Source of the DNA: Burhinus oedicnemus
Taxonomy: Eukaryota > Chordata > Aves > Charadriiformes > Burhinidae
Assembly: GCA_008921705.1 (NCBI GenBank)
Contig: VFFE01007488.1
Coordinates: 1,550,970 to 1,614,969, forward strand
Direction: 5' to 3'
DNA: 64,000 bases
In this document: positions 49,742 to 63,800 of the stretch, piece after piece
Layout: each line of letters begins with the position of its first letter
Position numbering within the stretch: position 1 is the first letter of the stretch
The notes under the pieces: generated by a model
What the model was told of the DNA's origin: nothing
The model's input: the letters and a program-made list of their open reading frames with translations, nothing else
The model's database searches: none
Made by a program: the position numbers and the translations under genes

Positions 49742-50045
49742 CAGAATCACAGAATCAGGGGTTGGAAGGGACCTCTGGAGGTCATCTAGTCCAACCCCCC
49801 TGCCAGAGCAGGGTCACCTAGAGCAGGTTGCACAGGATGGCGTCCAGGCGGGTTTTGGATGTCTCCAGAGTCGGAGACTCCACCACTTCTCTGGGCAGCC
49901 TGTTCCAGTGCTCTGCCACCCTCAAAGGAAAGAAGTTCCTCCTCATGTTTAGATGGAACTTCCTACTTTCAAGTTTGTGCCCATTACCTCTTGTCCTATC
50001 ACTGGGCACCACTGCAAAAAGACTGGTGCCATTCTCCCTCCTGAC
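49742..50045 (-). mobile_element. CR1 LINE 3' end, heavily 5'-truncated
   Basis: This minus-strand CR1 copy keeps only about 300 bases. Its 3' end lies at 49742-49757 with two 8-bp units of the ATTCTGTG type. The tail between 49758 and 49817 includes the avian-CR1 signature complementary to GGTTGGAAGGGACCTCTGG. Coding remnants in one frame down to a stop at 49818-49820 include [39 protein letters not shown] and [15 protein letters not shown]. Tail and C-terminus differ clearly from the copy at 12673-13510, so this belongs to another CR1 subfamily. The 5' break lies near 50045, next to a CA/TA-rich stretch. Confidence 0.93.
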
Positions 50046-50130
50046 ATATTTCTGAGTCACTGAACTGTGCAATGAAAAAGCTGGTGATTTCAGAGAGATA
50101 GCAAAGAGCATGCACAAAGTGTGTGCAAGG

Positions 50131-50191
50131 ACACATACACGTATACACAAGCATATACAAGACATACACACATATATAGTACACACACACT
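50131..50191. repeat. CA/TA-rich alternating tract
   Basis: An imperfect block of ACACAT, GTATAC and ACACACAC units, mostly alternating purine and pyrimidine, just beyond the 5' break of the CR1 3' end. It may be a decayed dinucleotide microsatellite. Confidence 0.75.
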
Positions 50192-53100
50192 CAAATAAAC
50201 AAATACCACAGTGATGTCCAATGAAAGAACGGGTATTTTCTCAGACAATTCCGGTTAAAAGGATTGCTTGTTTGATCTATTATGTTGACTGCAAAGAGAA
50301 AACAAGATGGAAGCGTAGGCAGAGGTATGAGGTGGGCAGAGAGTGTTAGAGAGTTCAGGATTATATCTCTTAGTGCAAAAATGCTTTGGCAGAGCACATA
50401 GGTGTAAAAATACGAGGATACAAAGAGAGGGAATTCAATTTCTTCCATTTTGAGCTTTTATTTTACTAAAGAGGTGAAAAGTTCTCAAAACATTGAAAAG
50501 AAAGGTTTATGGATTGTTTGAGCTGTGAAAAACTCACTTTAGTTCACACAAGCATTGCTGATTTTCTCACTTTCTGTTGATATGTTATGCATGGAGTTAT
50601 CACACCAGTGATATTTCACAATGTTTCTTAGATCCCTGAAAGGTCATGGGATCAGTTGCCGACAAAGTTCTGCTACCAATGCTGATCAGACTTACAGGAT
50701 TCACTGCTAGATAAGGTATGCCTGAGCATTTTTCACTTTGAAGCTCACTGAAAAGTTTAGGGAAACTACAAGATATTTGCTATCGAGCACACTGAAACAG
50801 GACAAAGAAATCATGTTCAAAACAAAGATGCTCCTCACATCTATCCAGCATGCTATGGAGCACCAGGTGGAAGTATTAGGAAAACCAAGCCTGCTGAGTA
50901 ATTTGAGAATAAAGGATTTGCTACACTGTCAAAAGATAAATGTCGTCTGGTCTCTTTGAACAAATCCATTCCTCATACCCTAAAACTCAACAATGAAAAG
51001 TCAGCTATTTGCACGAAGAAAACTGTAACTCCTTTAACATATGTAGTAAGTTTGCCATTTAATGAGCTATATGAGTGGTAATCACCAGTAAGTGTGTAAA
51101 ATACTGGATTACTCACACAACAGCAAAAAGGAAGATTCTAGGAAAACATGTATATATATATCCTGGAACAAAAAAAATCAACAAAAAAGAATGGTCAATG
51201 AGTGAAAAATGGCCAAATGAGTTTCTGTTTCTAGCCTTAATAAATGACTCTGACGATTGCTGCTCTTTGTTGATTTGTAAAATAGTTTAGTAGCTCAGTG
51301 TGAACACTCTGTCAAGATTTAAGTCTATCATAGAACTGAGATACAACCATTTAGGGTTTTTTGTTGTTCCTGGTCTGCTACACTCTCTGTCAGAGAAGAT
51401 TTAGTGTCGTAATGAGCAACCAAGAAAGGGGTTTGTAAGAAATTTCCTCTGTTCTATGGTTTGATATTAATGATGGATCTCCAGGAGAGACATTCAGGGC
51501 TGGCTGACACTCACGCATGTAAATCTGAGCTAGTCCTACAGTTCTGCTGCTATGATCCACAGCATCTTTTTGGGCAGAATCAACTCTGCGTTTTCCTGGT
51601 GCTAAGTTTCCTTCATAAATGGTCTTCGCTGAGAACACTTCAGTGTTTCTGAGAGAGGGAGGGGACCTGTGACAGAGTTTTCCCAGAGCCCTGAGTGTGT
51701 CAAGGAGGCAAAAGTTAGCCTGCTCGCATAACTCCACCTGTATTGTTGCTGAGTCCACTTTGCACACATAGTGTAGAAGCGGCTTTGTAGTTTGCTCCTT
51801 ATTGACCTAATTTAAAACGCTTTCTGACATGCTTATCCACAGCAACACAGCAGTTTAAGAAAAAGAATGAGTGCCTGAGAGATGGCCAGAGGGATAGAGA
51901 TGGTGCAAATATGACATGCTGGCCAAGGGTAGGCTGAGAAGCCCTTTCTCCTGATTTATTGTCTAAGTCACTGTCTAGGTATGCATCTGCTGCCCCCTCT
52001 GAGCATCTCTCCCAGGGTGGTGGAGAAGTAAAGAAAGAGTTATTGGCTTCTTACCCACAAGAGATCAAAGAGTCTACTGACACTGTGGTGTATGATGCCT
52101 CTCAAGTGACTCCTGAAATTTAAGACTTAGTCTTGTTAATGCCATGAGGTGTCTATTTTGCACACAGATGGGGTATGAAGGTCTTGATTTTCAGCCAGTC
52201 TGCACGGTGCTGGCTTGGTTCGCAGTTTATGTGGAAGCTGGATAGGGAGGTGATCTGAAAGGGGCTGAAATAACTCTGTGGTAACAGCAGTGAGAGTGAA
52301 TTTACTGAGGGTAGGACTCACCATCTTCATACCCTGCCAGGTGGTGATATCGAGGGCTTACAAACAAGCCTTAATGCCTTTATAGCATTACTAGTCTTAA
52401 TTATAAGCAATAAAAAACCTACTTGGAGGAATCTTTTATTGGTAAATTTTGTGTGCGATTTTGTTTTAATATATGTCCTTTACTCATCAGATACTGTTCT
52501 ATTAACTGATCTCACTGCTGGCATTTGGTGATGTTTATCTGTATAGATGAGGACCAGGTGAAGGAGGTTGGGGTTTTCTGACACATTTGAGATTTGCGTG
52601 CGTACTTTGAAATACGCATATGTTACAATATATATCAATATAGTCGTGCAAAACAGGGTGACTGGGCAATGTAAAAAACATGAAAGGCAGTGTGTAAACA
52701 GAATAGTTGGTTAAAACCCATGATTTTATACTGAAACATCTTTCTGAAAAAAGCTGTAATTTAGAATGCTAAACTGCTGGTGTTTTGGTCAATAAGGATC
52801 AGGGCTTTTTATTATGTGCTTTAATTCAAAACCATTTTTAATTAGTTCTAAATAATGACATCATTTCAAAAAAATACCTGAGTAATGTCAAAAAGACTGT
52901 TTCTTAGGAGGAGATCACCACTATCTAGATGTACATTTTGTTGCCGAGACACAAAAGCAATTGTAACTTAATGCAGGTGGCAGCCGTGTGTGCGTGTGGG
53001 TAGAGTGTCACATTTGTTTGCTGATGTGCTCTTTATGGATTGCTCCACCCTCCAGTAACTGCTGCCCCTACCCAGCCCTCATCACCCGCAGTCTTCTCAG

Positions 53101-56100
53101 CTCCTTCTGCCTCCTTTTACTCTTTGAGGTGAGACCCTTGTTCAGGAACTAAGGCTGACAGGTGGATATAGAGTTCTCCCATGGAAAACCCATCACTTTG
53201 CAATATTACCTGATGCTCTTGATCTTAACAAATCTCATAAGTGTTTCAGTAGGGAAGAATGGTTGTCTGTTGACAGTTTCATTCAGGCACTGTGTTGATT
53301 GTTTTCAACGTGACAGAAGAGGGACTGGAAGGACAAATTGTAGGATGAGGATTCAGATGTGATCTCTTGTTTTTGGCTCTACCACAAATATCGTCCCACC
53401 TCATAGCTGACAGTGTCTCTGCTTCATGTTACTAATGTATAAGTGGGGCTAATGCATAACTTAGTGGGTGGTCTGAGACAGAGTTTAATACTGTTCGCAA
53501 ACCCAGTGGGGTTTTCTAACGATCAGTGCTTGAGCAGTGACACCCACATTTTTCCTATTGATCTTTGCCATGAATTTGAGTGATAGCATTGAGTTACTGG
53601 ACCAATGACCATTTGTATCACTGGAGGTTCTGATCCAAAAGAACTACTGAAGTTATCAGAAGAATTTGGTTGTTGCGCTGATATGTCAGATGCCCGGTAC
53701 CTTAGCCTCAAAATTGTCCTCCTCACCTTGAAGAATGAAAAAGCCAGGCTTTAAAAAGGAGCAAAACCTTACTTTCATTACAACATCATGAGCTGCTCCT
53801 GGATTGCAGTGATGATGGAACTTCATACTGAAGAATATTCCATCTAGAAAAGGCATGATTCAACCCCAATAGCTGAATTCATCCTTTTCATTAGAAAGTA
53901 AGTGGCAATATGGAAAGAATTAGTGAACAGATCCTATACACAGTTTAATTCTGGTTTTGTTCATTTGTTTGTTTGGTTGGTTTTTTTACTTATCAGTGAC
54001 TATGGGTTTGTCTGTTCAAGTCTGGCAGAATTAACTCCTTGTGGCAGGTAAGCTGATTCACATAAACTTGTGTAGTCCAGTGTAGGTTTTTTTTTAAACA
54101 GTCTTTAGTTCCTCAGGGCATTGAATTTACAGTCCTTGATTCTAAAAGAAAATGCTTGAGAAGGAAATGTGGGTATTTTGAATTAGTAAAATACATATCA
54201 AGGTCCTCGTTTGAACTGTATATCAAAACAAGGATATGAATTCAGTGAGTGTGATCTTCAGCTGAGACATCAGTTTACAAACTGGTTAATTATGTATCTT
54301 AAATACCTAATTATAGCAAAGGAAATGTCTGCTGGTATGTCAAATAACTGGGTACTCTATCACCACAACTAAAAGAATTCTCCAATTTTTTGGGAAAGGT
54401 ATTTTTTCCCCCTTTTCATTTTAAAGATCAAATAGAGCATACCCTCCATTTGTTTGTCAGGATCAGAAAGCTAAGTTAAGAAGAGTTTTAGAGAGAGGGA
54501 CTATTTGCTACCTTGCTGCTAAAATCATGTTCTGCTGTCTGTAACCACAATATTTTCAACATTGTAATGCTAGGCAGGAAGCACAAGATTACTAGTTATC
54601 GTCTCTGATTTCACTGTTTCCTGTTTCATGTCTTATCTGGCCTAAAATTTCTGTAGATAAATGCAGTTTCCAAGTTAAACACAGATGTGGTGCAGTGTAA
54701 TTCTGGCAGGTGCTATTGTGTTTGTGCTATAAGAGGTGTTACCTGATCTTGCTTGTCTTTAAAGCTGAGAAGACTGAGGGGGCTGATTCTGCTTTCCCTT
54801 GAACGTGCACAGTGATGTAAAAAAGAAAACCTCCACCAGCAGGTACTTTTCGGAGGTGAACCAGGCCCTCAGTGAAGAATTTGTTTTCCAGTCCTTCCTT
54901 GACTCTCACGAATACCTGCCCTCTGTTCCCTGGGAATTATGCTTTCCTTTGCAATTTTTGAATGTGCATTACAGCAGTTTGTGGAGATGCTGATACAAAA
55001 AGGATAAAGGTTAAGGGTGTTCTAAGAGGTATCACAGAGAAAATAGGTAGGCGAAGAGAAATAGGCAGTCTAATGTGGAGATTAAGAGAGAGTGTTGCAA
55101 GAAAGAATGTAAAGATGCATGCAAATAGGAGAATTAAATAGGAAACAATAAGATAGTAGACTATGATTGAAAATGGTTAGCATGAAAGCATAAAGCAGGC
55201 AAAGAGGGGCTAAGACAATACTTATTGAAATTTCATTCATCAGAGGAACAAGAGAAACAGGCACCTAATTTTCATGAGCGTCCTAAAGTTCAGCAGGCAT
55301 AAAATCATACAGTTAAATTACAGAATACCAACACCCTAAATCATGCATACATACATACAAACAAGATGTTTAAAAAAATAAATGTAATCTTATTTTAAAC
55401 AGCTTATGGACCCCTCCAGAACCAATTTAGACATTTTGTCTGTAATACCCTGGCATGGTTCCTGTAAAAATGGGAGCAATTTGAGATTCAGCAAGTTAGT
55501 TAGCAATTTAACCGAAAAAAAATATCAACCTGGTATATTCAAATAATGTTATAAGGTTTTATTTAAACTCACAAATCACAGAACTCAGGCATGACTAAAG
55601 TGGTGCTACTTAACCCCCTCCACTCTGTTGAAGGATTACAGCAGCTATCCATTGTTTGCAACCTCTTTTAACACTTAAATCCAGCAGATTCAAGATAGGA
55701 TTTTGAGAATTGAGTAATAGGTGAGAAGTTTGTAGAAGAATAGTGATAAAAGGAACCATTGTCATCAAATTATTCTAATTTGATAGTTGTATTTATAGTT
55801 GTGTGTTGGATAATGCCCAGGAGCTGGAAATACTTTAAAATCCTTTTTAACTTCTTGACTGTAATTTTTATTTTTGAGTGGTATGTCTGTTGTGCCTATA
55901 AGAAAGTTGCTCAGAAACTAGAGATAATACTGAAGTTTAAAAACATAATTTTTGTTTTAACTTCTTCAGTATTGCCACTATGATTCTTCTGGTTATCAGA
56001 ATACATTCATTTGTGAGAAATCAGATGCTTGGCTAATAAAAAGTACTATAAAATCTGGAAAGCATTATTAAAAAAGATTACGAAATGGCTGGTTCTAATA

Positions 56101-57807
56101 GAAAAGAAACAAAGTCTACATTCTTCTTATTCTCTGTCATAGACAAATATGTTGAAGGAGTTTTGACAATTGTTTTGTTTTGATTTAATTGTAATATTCC
56201 TTATGGAAATATTAATATCTACCATAAAATATCTATCGCATTTAGGCATATCTATCTTATTTAGCTAAGAGGAGTCAAAGATGTAATGGCTTTGTGGTAA
56301 CAACTATTACAGAACTTTGGCACAAACTTAAGCTTTGTTTCTCAAAATGGGTAACTGTGAACTTGAGTACCAATAGATTCAGTGGGATTTGACAGAGATT
56401 AATGATGCATTTGAGTTTCAGACAGTGTGTGCTTTGTTGAACTGTGGGATAGGGTATTGCTCTATTATTTTGTCAGGTGAGCGATATTTTTGAAACTGTT
56501 GTCCCAAGTAGGCACTGGAGCAGCTTTTAGAACAGCTGATTCATGATTCCGCACCCTTCAAAGCCCAGCAAAGCCCTCTCATAACAACTGATTTCTTAAG
56601 TTTCTAATTTTGCTTTATGTCCGATCTGGTCCTGAGGCAATCAGGAGGACAAGTAGAGATATAGCAATCTGATAGCCTATTGACAGAAGAGTTAGATTCC
56701 TTAGTTCTTTGTTATTAATGGTTTTGTTGATAACAATGAATACTGATTTTCACAAATGCAATCACTAGTGCACAAAAATTAAAATAATCACACTTTCTAT
56801 ATCTAACTGAAATGTTTTTCTTGGACTCAGCTCCTTCTGTTCAATGCTTTTTTCCTCCAAACTACTAGCACTGCCTTGGCAGCTTGACAAGTCCATATTG
56901 GCATTACCAAAATGTTCTCACAGATTTCATGTTTCCTGACTCTCCCATCGTAAGAAAACATACATGAGAGCTCACCTTTGAAGGTTTCATAAACCCAAGC
57001 TCAAGACCTATAAGCAAAATAAATTAGTCCCACACATCTCGCAATGGCATAATTGTCATACTTCCTGCTACACTGATCAACCCGTTCATTCAGAAGTACT
57101 CCTGAATTCTGAGTATTTCCAAAACTTTTGATTTAAGCCATCAGAATCTTTTGGTGTGAGATCACAAGATGGTAGGTCAGTCACACAAATGCTGATAAGA
57201 CATTTCCCACCTTGGCATACAGGCAAAGGCAGGTTGGCTACAAGATTTCAAATGCTGTAAGACCAGAACTAGTGTACTGTGACTGAAGGATGAAAAAGAA
57301 TAGCACAGCAGAGAAGCAACCCCACCTGAGAAACGGAAGTTAAACTGTCCTGTATGTTTGTGCTAAAGGGAACAGTTATTTGTGACATAAACCAATTACT
57401 CATGTTTGTGATCCTGTGCCGCTTTCTTATCTGTTTATGATACTAATTGTTAAGGAAATTCAAGAACGTACGAAATTCTGTAGCCTTAAATTTTATGCCT
57501 TCAGAGTAAAACACTGTTTAAAATATTGTGATTAAAATATTCTAGGAATGTATTTTTCACTTGGATTTTTTTTGTAATATTAAGATGAATCCCACTGTGG
57601 ATTATGTCAGTCTTGTCAAATTCTATCATGTCAGCCATCAGAAAGATAAATGGAACAAAGGATGGAAACAAAAAGGTAGGTTACTGAGCAGGAGACAAAT
57701 CAGGATGTATATATAGTGAGAGACAGAGAGGATGACATAAAAGGATGAACGGAGAACTGACAGCATAGTATGGAGCAGAGGAGGAGAAAAAAAGCGATGT
57801 TATAATG

Positions 57808-57868
57808 AAAAGGGAAAATAGCTCTATACAAAAGGGAAAATATCTCTATACAAAAGTGAAAATCTCCA
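57808..57868. repeat. 22-bp tandem repeat, about 2.7 copies
   Basis: Unit AAAAGGGAAAATAGCTCTATAC at 57808-57829 is followed directly by a copy with one change at 57830-57851. A partial, more diverged third copy begins AAAAGTGAAAATCTCC. A local duplication is the simplest origin. Confidence 0.85.
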
Positions 57869-60800
57869 CTAAGCCACCTCCAGTAAATAGTCTAAAAATA
57901 CTTTAACAACCCTAACATGCTTAAAGATAGTCTTAGGGTAGCTCAGTACAATTTTGACTTTTATTTGTGGTTCCCTCCCTATCAGAAATCCCAGAGAGGT
58001 TTCCCTGGATCACACATTATTCAAAGGTTATGTCAAGAAGGCATTAATGCATTGTTGGTGTTTACACTATCCTTGTTTTTAACATTACAGTGGCCCAAAT
58101 CATTGTTCATGGTAGTGCCTTTTAGTGCTTTTTCCCACCCCAAAAATACGTCTCCCACCTGTAATTACATCTTATCCCATCCATTTTGTCTTTCCAGATC
58201 TGTTAATCGTGAACTACACTGTCAGTGAATACAAAGGGAATGATAATATACAGCACAATCTTCAGTTTATGTTAAAATATCACATGGCAGTGCAAGTGAG
58301 TTTCTTGCAACTATGGAGAGCTGAGGTTTGTAGCGTTACAGCAGACTACTTGTTCCACTGAATGGGCACAAGGTGTCTGTCATCCTGGTACACAAGCCCT
58401 TGTGAAAACCATGCTGCCTGCAGTGAGCTGTTATTACTGCTATTCCTCAAACAGGTGTTTTCAAATATTTCGATTGCTTGGATGGCATGTTAAAAGAAAG
58501 ATTTCATGGATTGTCTTTTCCTTTCTTTGCTGACTGAGTAGTATCCCAGTGGTATTTACAGCAGCTGATTATATGGAAACATAATGTTAAGGAAGAGCAT
58601 TTGATTTTTTTTTTCTCTGTCATCTAATGTAATTTAACAATGAGAAGGAGGAAAAGCAGACTCATGTGATTTGCCACCATCCTGATGACAAGCAGCATGT
58701 ATCATTGTGGTCCACAGGAATCAATTTGGGAACCACCCTCTAGAAGCAAGCACGATCAAGAGAAATGTGTTGTCTGTGGCTGCTCTTGGACACGAAGCTC
58801 CAGGAGGAATTTAGATCTTTGTTTCAGAATCAAAGCTGGTGTCAGAGCTCTAGCAAATACCAATTCTTGGTCTCCTGGAGGTGAATGTCCTCCACACAAA
58901 TCTATAATCACAGGCGTTTTGTACCATTGCCTGTCAGCTGTCAGGGATCTCGATTTTACAGTATGTAAACTTTTTCCATAAATGTTTTTTAAACGTAATC
59001 CATAAATTTCAGTGTTTGCTTTAGAAAAACAAGTCTACTTTTATATGCACACAGGTAACAATAAAGCAAGTTTTTGCCCAGCAGAAGACTGAGGCATTTT
59101 TTCACTCACAGACCAGCTAGAAGCATGCACCTCAGAAAGGCTGTTGGAGAAGGTTGTCAGAATGAAAGTCATCTTCATGGGGCACTGCAAGGAATCCACC
59201 ACTGAAGGAAGGTGAAAAAAGAAATATGTTGGAAAGCAGCACAGAAACAATTCCCAGGTTGTGGCAAGGGTGTTGAAAGAAAACCAAGATGGGAAGAGAA
59301 GTGAAAAACAGAAATATAGTCACAGTTCTTTATCTGAGATGAATTTCTGCCTCCCACGTGGGAATAAATATTACTTTCATACTTAATGGAACTTCAAAAT
59401 TCCTTCAAGATTCCTTTTTTGGTTGAGGGCTAATTTCAATTAACCTCATGTTTTTTAACCATCACATGAATTTCCCCTTGATAGCTGGCATCTAGATATT
59501 GAAAGGAATGATGCCATTTACAAATCAGTCCGGCAGAGGCTTCAGTAATTTATACTCCATTGATGTAATCTGTGTACAAAGCAACACTTGTAGGTTAAGG
59601 GGGTCAATAACTGACCCTAGGTTAGTGATAAATATATATTTTTGCTAGGGTGTCATAAAGGACCCCAGGGTAGCTACCAGACATTTAAGGTGTCTGATCA
59701 TCCTGTCATAATATCTCTCAAAGCATTGAATAGTGTCATCTTCTTTCACCAGAAATTATGTTTTCCAAAAACCTGTTTTGTAAATTGCCAGTGAGAGAAA
59801 AGCCAAAAGGATCGACAGATAAAAACATAGCTTAGAATATTGTAACGTCAACTGACAAAATCCAAGAGGCTGAAAATATGACGTAGGTCACAGCCTGTGT
59901 TTTTCTTTGCAGTAGCACAAGAAGGCGGCAAAGTTCCACTCCTGCCATTGAATTTCCTGGCTTTTGTCATTTTTGTCATGATGTTAACATTGATAAGCAT
60001 TCAGCAGTGCCAAAGGGGTGTGCGAAAATGATCAGATAAATACAGTATTACTATGCATATAATTAATATAATAACAGAAAACATGCCCAAGCTACTGTTG
60101 TACTTGACTTGTTTGACTTTCATCAGTTGAGCTAGAATCTGTACTTAGTTTCAAGTGTTAAAATGAAGTGGAGATGAGGGAAATGTGCTAATTCTTGGAA
60201 CCATTGCCCTTCTGAAGAGTGACAAGGTGGAATTTTCTAGGATACTTGAAATTTCAGTCCACTAGTATGATTATAGCATGTTGCAATGCAAAGTGGAATT
60301 TCCTAGTTAAGAATGTATCTCAGGTTCCTAAGCCCCAGGCCAGTGAAAGCTGAGTGTACTGTGAAGGTGAAAGTGTTCAGTCTCCAAAGCAAGAGAGCCA
60401 TCCACATCAATTTGCAGCAGGCAAAGTGGCATCAGCTATGGGAGGCAAGCTTACAAAGCCTAGCCTAGCTTAGAGAGCTGCGCTGCAGAAGTTACACAGC
60501 ACAGAATGAAGGAATCTGCATAAACAAATTAGAGACTTATAGCTAAAATGCTCCAACACCCCTAAGTCTATAGAAGTATAGTACTGCAGGGAGGAAGATG
60601 ATGTAGGAGAAGTAATGTCTCCTGTATAGCATTAAATAGTGTTGACTCTATTAAGGAAGGAACTTGATTATTTTATATTCTGCAGCAGCTGGGATTTACA
60701 CCAGACCATACATTAGGGAAATCTGTGAAGTAAGCTTTACATGTAGTATTGCAAAACTTTGAGATTTTACATTTACAAGTACACGTACAAATATATATAT

Positions 60801-63800
60801 ATCTATAGCCTATGTGAATCTGCATCCCACTCCTCCCCTTGAGATTCACCGAGAAGTGAGCACCAAATCTAAAAAAAAAAAAAAAGCCCTCAGTCAAAGC
60901 AGCCAAAATTCTCCTGGTACCACCACTACAATGGTACTGATTAGGCACATTGGTTCAGTGCAAAGTTAAAAAAGAGACCTGGGCTGCCTCTTAAGTTTTA
61001 TGGCCTCTGATGATTCTCTAAAAGCACATAGACTATGAATTCGTTATTACAGTAGCATCTGAAAGCAGGCAAGTTTTCTGATTTCAGGCTTCACTTTGCT
61101 CTTCTGAGACAAGCAATGCAAAAAATCGAGTTAAAATTGTCTGGCAGGAGATAATTAGGTAACATTTACGGAAGAGTGCTTGAAATTGTGATAATACTGC
61201 ATTTTCAAGAGAACTTTAGAGCCTTCAAATAACACCTGTTTGTATTAATCTCATCTATTTTCTTTCAAAATAGGGTTAATTCTAGAGTCAAAATCTGAAA
61301 GCAGAAATTGCAACCTGATACTTCAATTTATTGAATGTAAAGTGTCAATTTAAGTTCCTTTAAAAAGGTGTGCAGAAGTGAAATCTGTATGGAATCAAAA
61401 CGGCAAATGGATGGCAGACATTGTTAATATTATTAGCTATACACAGACTCAGATCCAGAGAAGTCCATATGTGGGAGAACCTAGTATCCAGGCAGTGACC
61501 TAGAACCAAGCTTTATTGCCTACTTTACAGATGATTCTGAACTTCCAGGAAGATTTTCCTCCAGCTTTAAGGAGTTTTAAACTCCAGCTCCAAACTTAAG
61601 TGCTTCTTCTATTCCTAAAATTTTCTAATATTTGTTGTATACTTATAACAGCTTCAGCAACTGCATACCAATAGCAAATGTTGTAGAAAATATGTTTTCC
61701 CTTATAATGAGAGCAAATAGTAACAGAGATCCTTAAAAATGCAATATAACTTTTGATGCACCATGGAATGATACCTGCTGTTCTCATCACAAATATCTGC
61801 TACTGTGGCAAAAAAACCCCTATATTGACATAATTTAATATATTGTGTATATCCAAACACATAGCCCAGGACAGCTTTTACTCACAGATAGCTTTCAGCA
61901 AATATATGCATTTTTTTTTCAGCTGTAGAACTGAAATGGCATATACATATTTGAAAAGCAAACTTATTGTTACGGGAAGAAAACATAGTAGCAGAAACTG
62001 TCAACAGGAGACCTTGATCAGTGTCCTCTGTCCTCACTAGTATCCTCAGTTGCTTCTTTACTAAAGGGGCTCTCTGAGATGCTGAACACCTGAAAGTCTG
62101 CTGGGTTCATAACTTCAGGTTCCCACACTTGAATTTTCTGTTTAAAAGTTCAAGTTTTCAGGCTATAGATTTCAAGCACTTTTATTTAATTGGAAGCTAG
62201 GCATCATACATCATTATCTTCTTTTGAGCAGTTTGAATAGATTATTATATATACCCATTTGGAAATACATGTTGAGATTGCGTGTCTACAGTATTTTTCT
62301 CCTCCTTGGTGAGTATCGGGCCCAGCACACACTATTGGATGCCAGATATTGTGGTGTTCCCTTTTTAACAAGTTGCTCTCACCCCTTCCTTCTGACCCGG
62401 TACCTCTGTGAGGAAGAGGAAACAAGAGGTTCAGTGGAAGCTACATGGTAAATAAGTATTTTCAAGGAATGATTTTCTGCATGACAAGTTTGGCACCTCA
62501 GCTTATTAGCTTTAAGCTGTGCTATTCTGTCCAGCAGAACAGGATTTGAAAGAGATAGTAAAGAGAGAAAGGAATGAGTACTAGTTCAGTGATTTGTCTC
62601 GATTTTAATCAATTCTTGACCAGTCTTCACGCACAACATGTAAAAGGGCTTGTTGCTGTAATGCACCTGCTTCTACTGTGCTGTTGATCGTGTTCGTGTA
62701 CTAGCATGGCTGGACAGCTAAACAGAACTTAACAAGATGTAGTGAGAAACGAAAAAGGCACAGACATATCTGTCCAGAGGTCTGTTAAGTGGTGTTCTCC
62801 TCTCATGAGCTTCATTTATGTATTTGCTCAAGGTGCATGCCATCTTTTAAAAAGAAAGAAACAATAGAGATAAAAATAAAATAGTGGTGGTCCCATATAC
62901 CTTGCACTCTAAAACACAAGCAAGTAGGTGGATGACCTATATGGTGGCTGAAGGAGACCATGGAAATGAGTTGGGAAGGGAAAGACAATAACAGTAATGG
63001 CAAAAATGGTGATAGTACTATAAAATTATTGTTGGCACCCACTTCTGAAGCACGAGGGAGGCAAGAATCAAATCTAGAGAAGGCAATTATTACAGCAAAC
63101 CAACACTTGCTCCTGACGACGTGTGCCAGAGTTGGAGCATAATATTAGTTTCACCTAACACCCTTTTTCCACTTTCACGGTGAAAATTGTCATTCTACAG
63201 CGGGATGAAAACCAGGAGGCTCGAAGCAGGTATGGCTATGACTCCTGTCATTCTAATTTTTTATTAATTACTGCATGAGTTTTAGAACGCTCTTCTTGCA
63301 GAACTGTACTTCAGTTTTGACTAAAAATTTTTAACCTATTTCATCACCCAATTAAGTTTTGTTAATGGAGCAAAAACAGTGTAGAAGTCAGGGAACAATT
63401 CAACCCCCTGGGCAGTACTGACATGATGGTTTGGCATGGTGTTACATCTGTTGTGTGTACTTCAAATAAATAGCAGACTTCCTTACTTTTCATTTTACCT
63501 TTTCCTTTTGTGAAGTTTGACATGAATATGTCTAACCGCTATGTTATGAAATACTTGTAGGTCCAGCAACACATGAAAAGCTTTGATCAAATGCCTCTCT
63601 GTTCATACAAAGACCTCTCCTTTTTGTTCCATGATTTGAAGGAATTGAAAGGCTGCTATGATAGTGGGACAGTCTGTTCCAATATGGAGGAGTAGCTGCT
63701 TTATATAACAATTTTGGGTGGTGGAGCACAGCATTATGATTTCCCTCTGGGAGAATTTCCCTGTGGTGATATGGAACTAGAGTCATAAGCTTTGTGATTC

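Noticed and set aside
58187..58361. Possible exon after a pyrimidine-rich acceptor (TTTGTCTTTCCAG)
   Set aside because: A plausible acceptor precedes an open stretch, but no donor, no known protein match and no neighbouring exon could be recognised.
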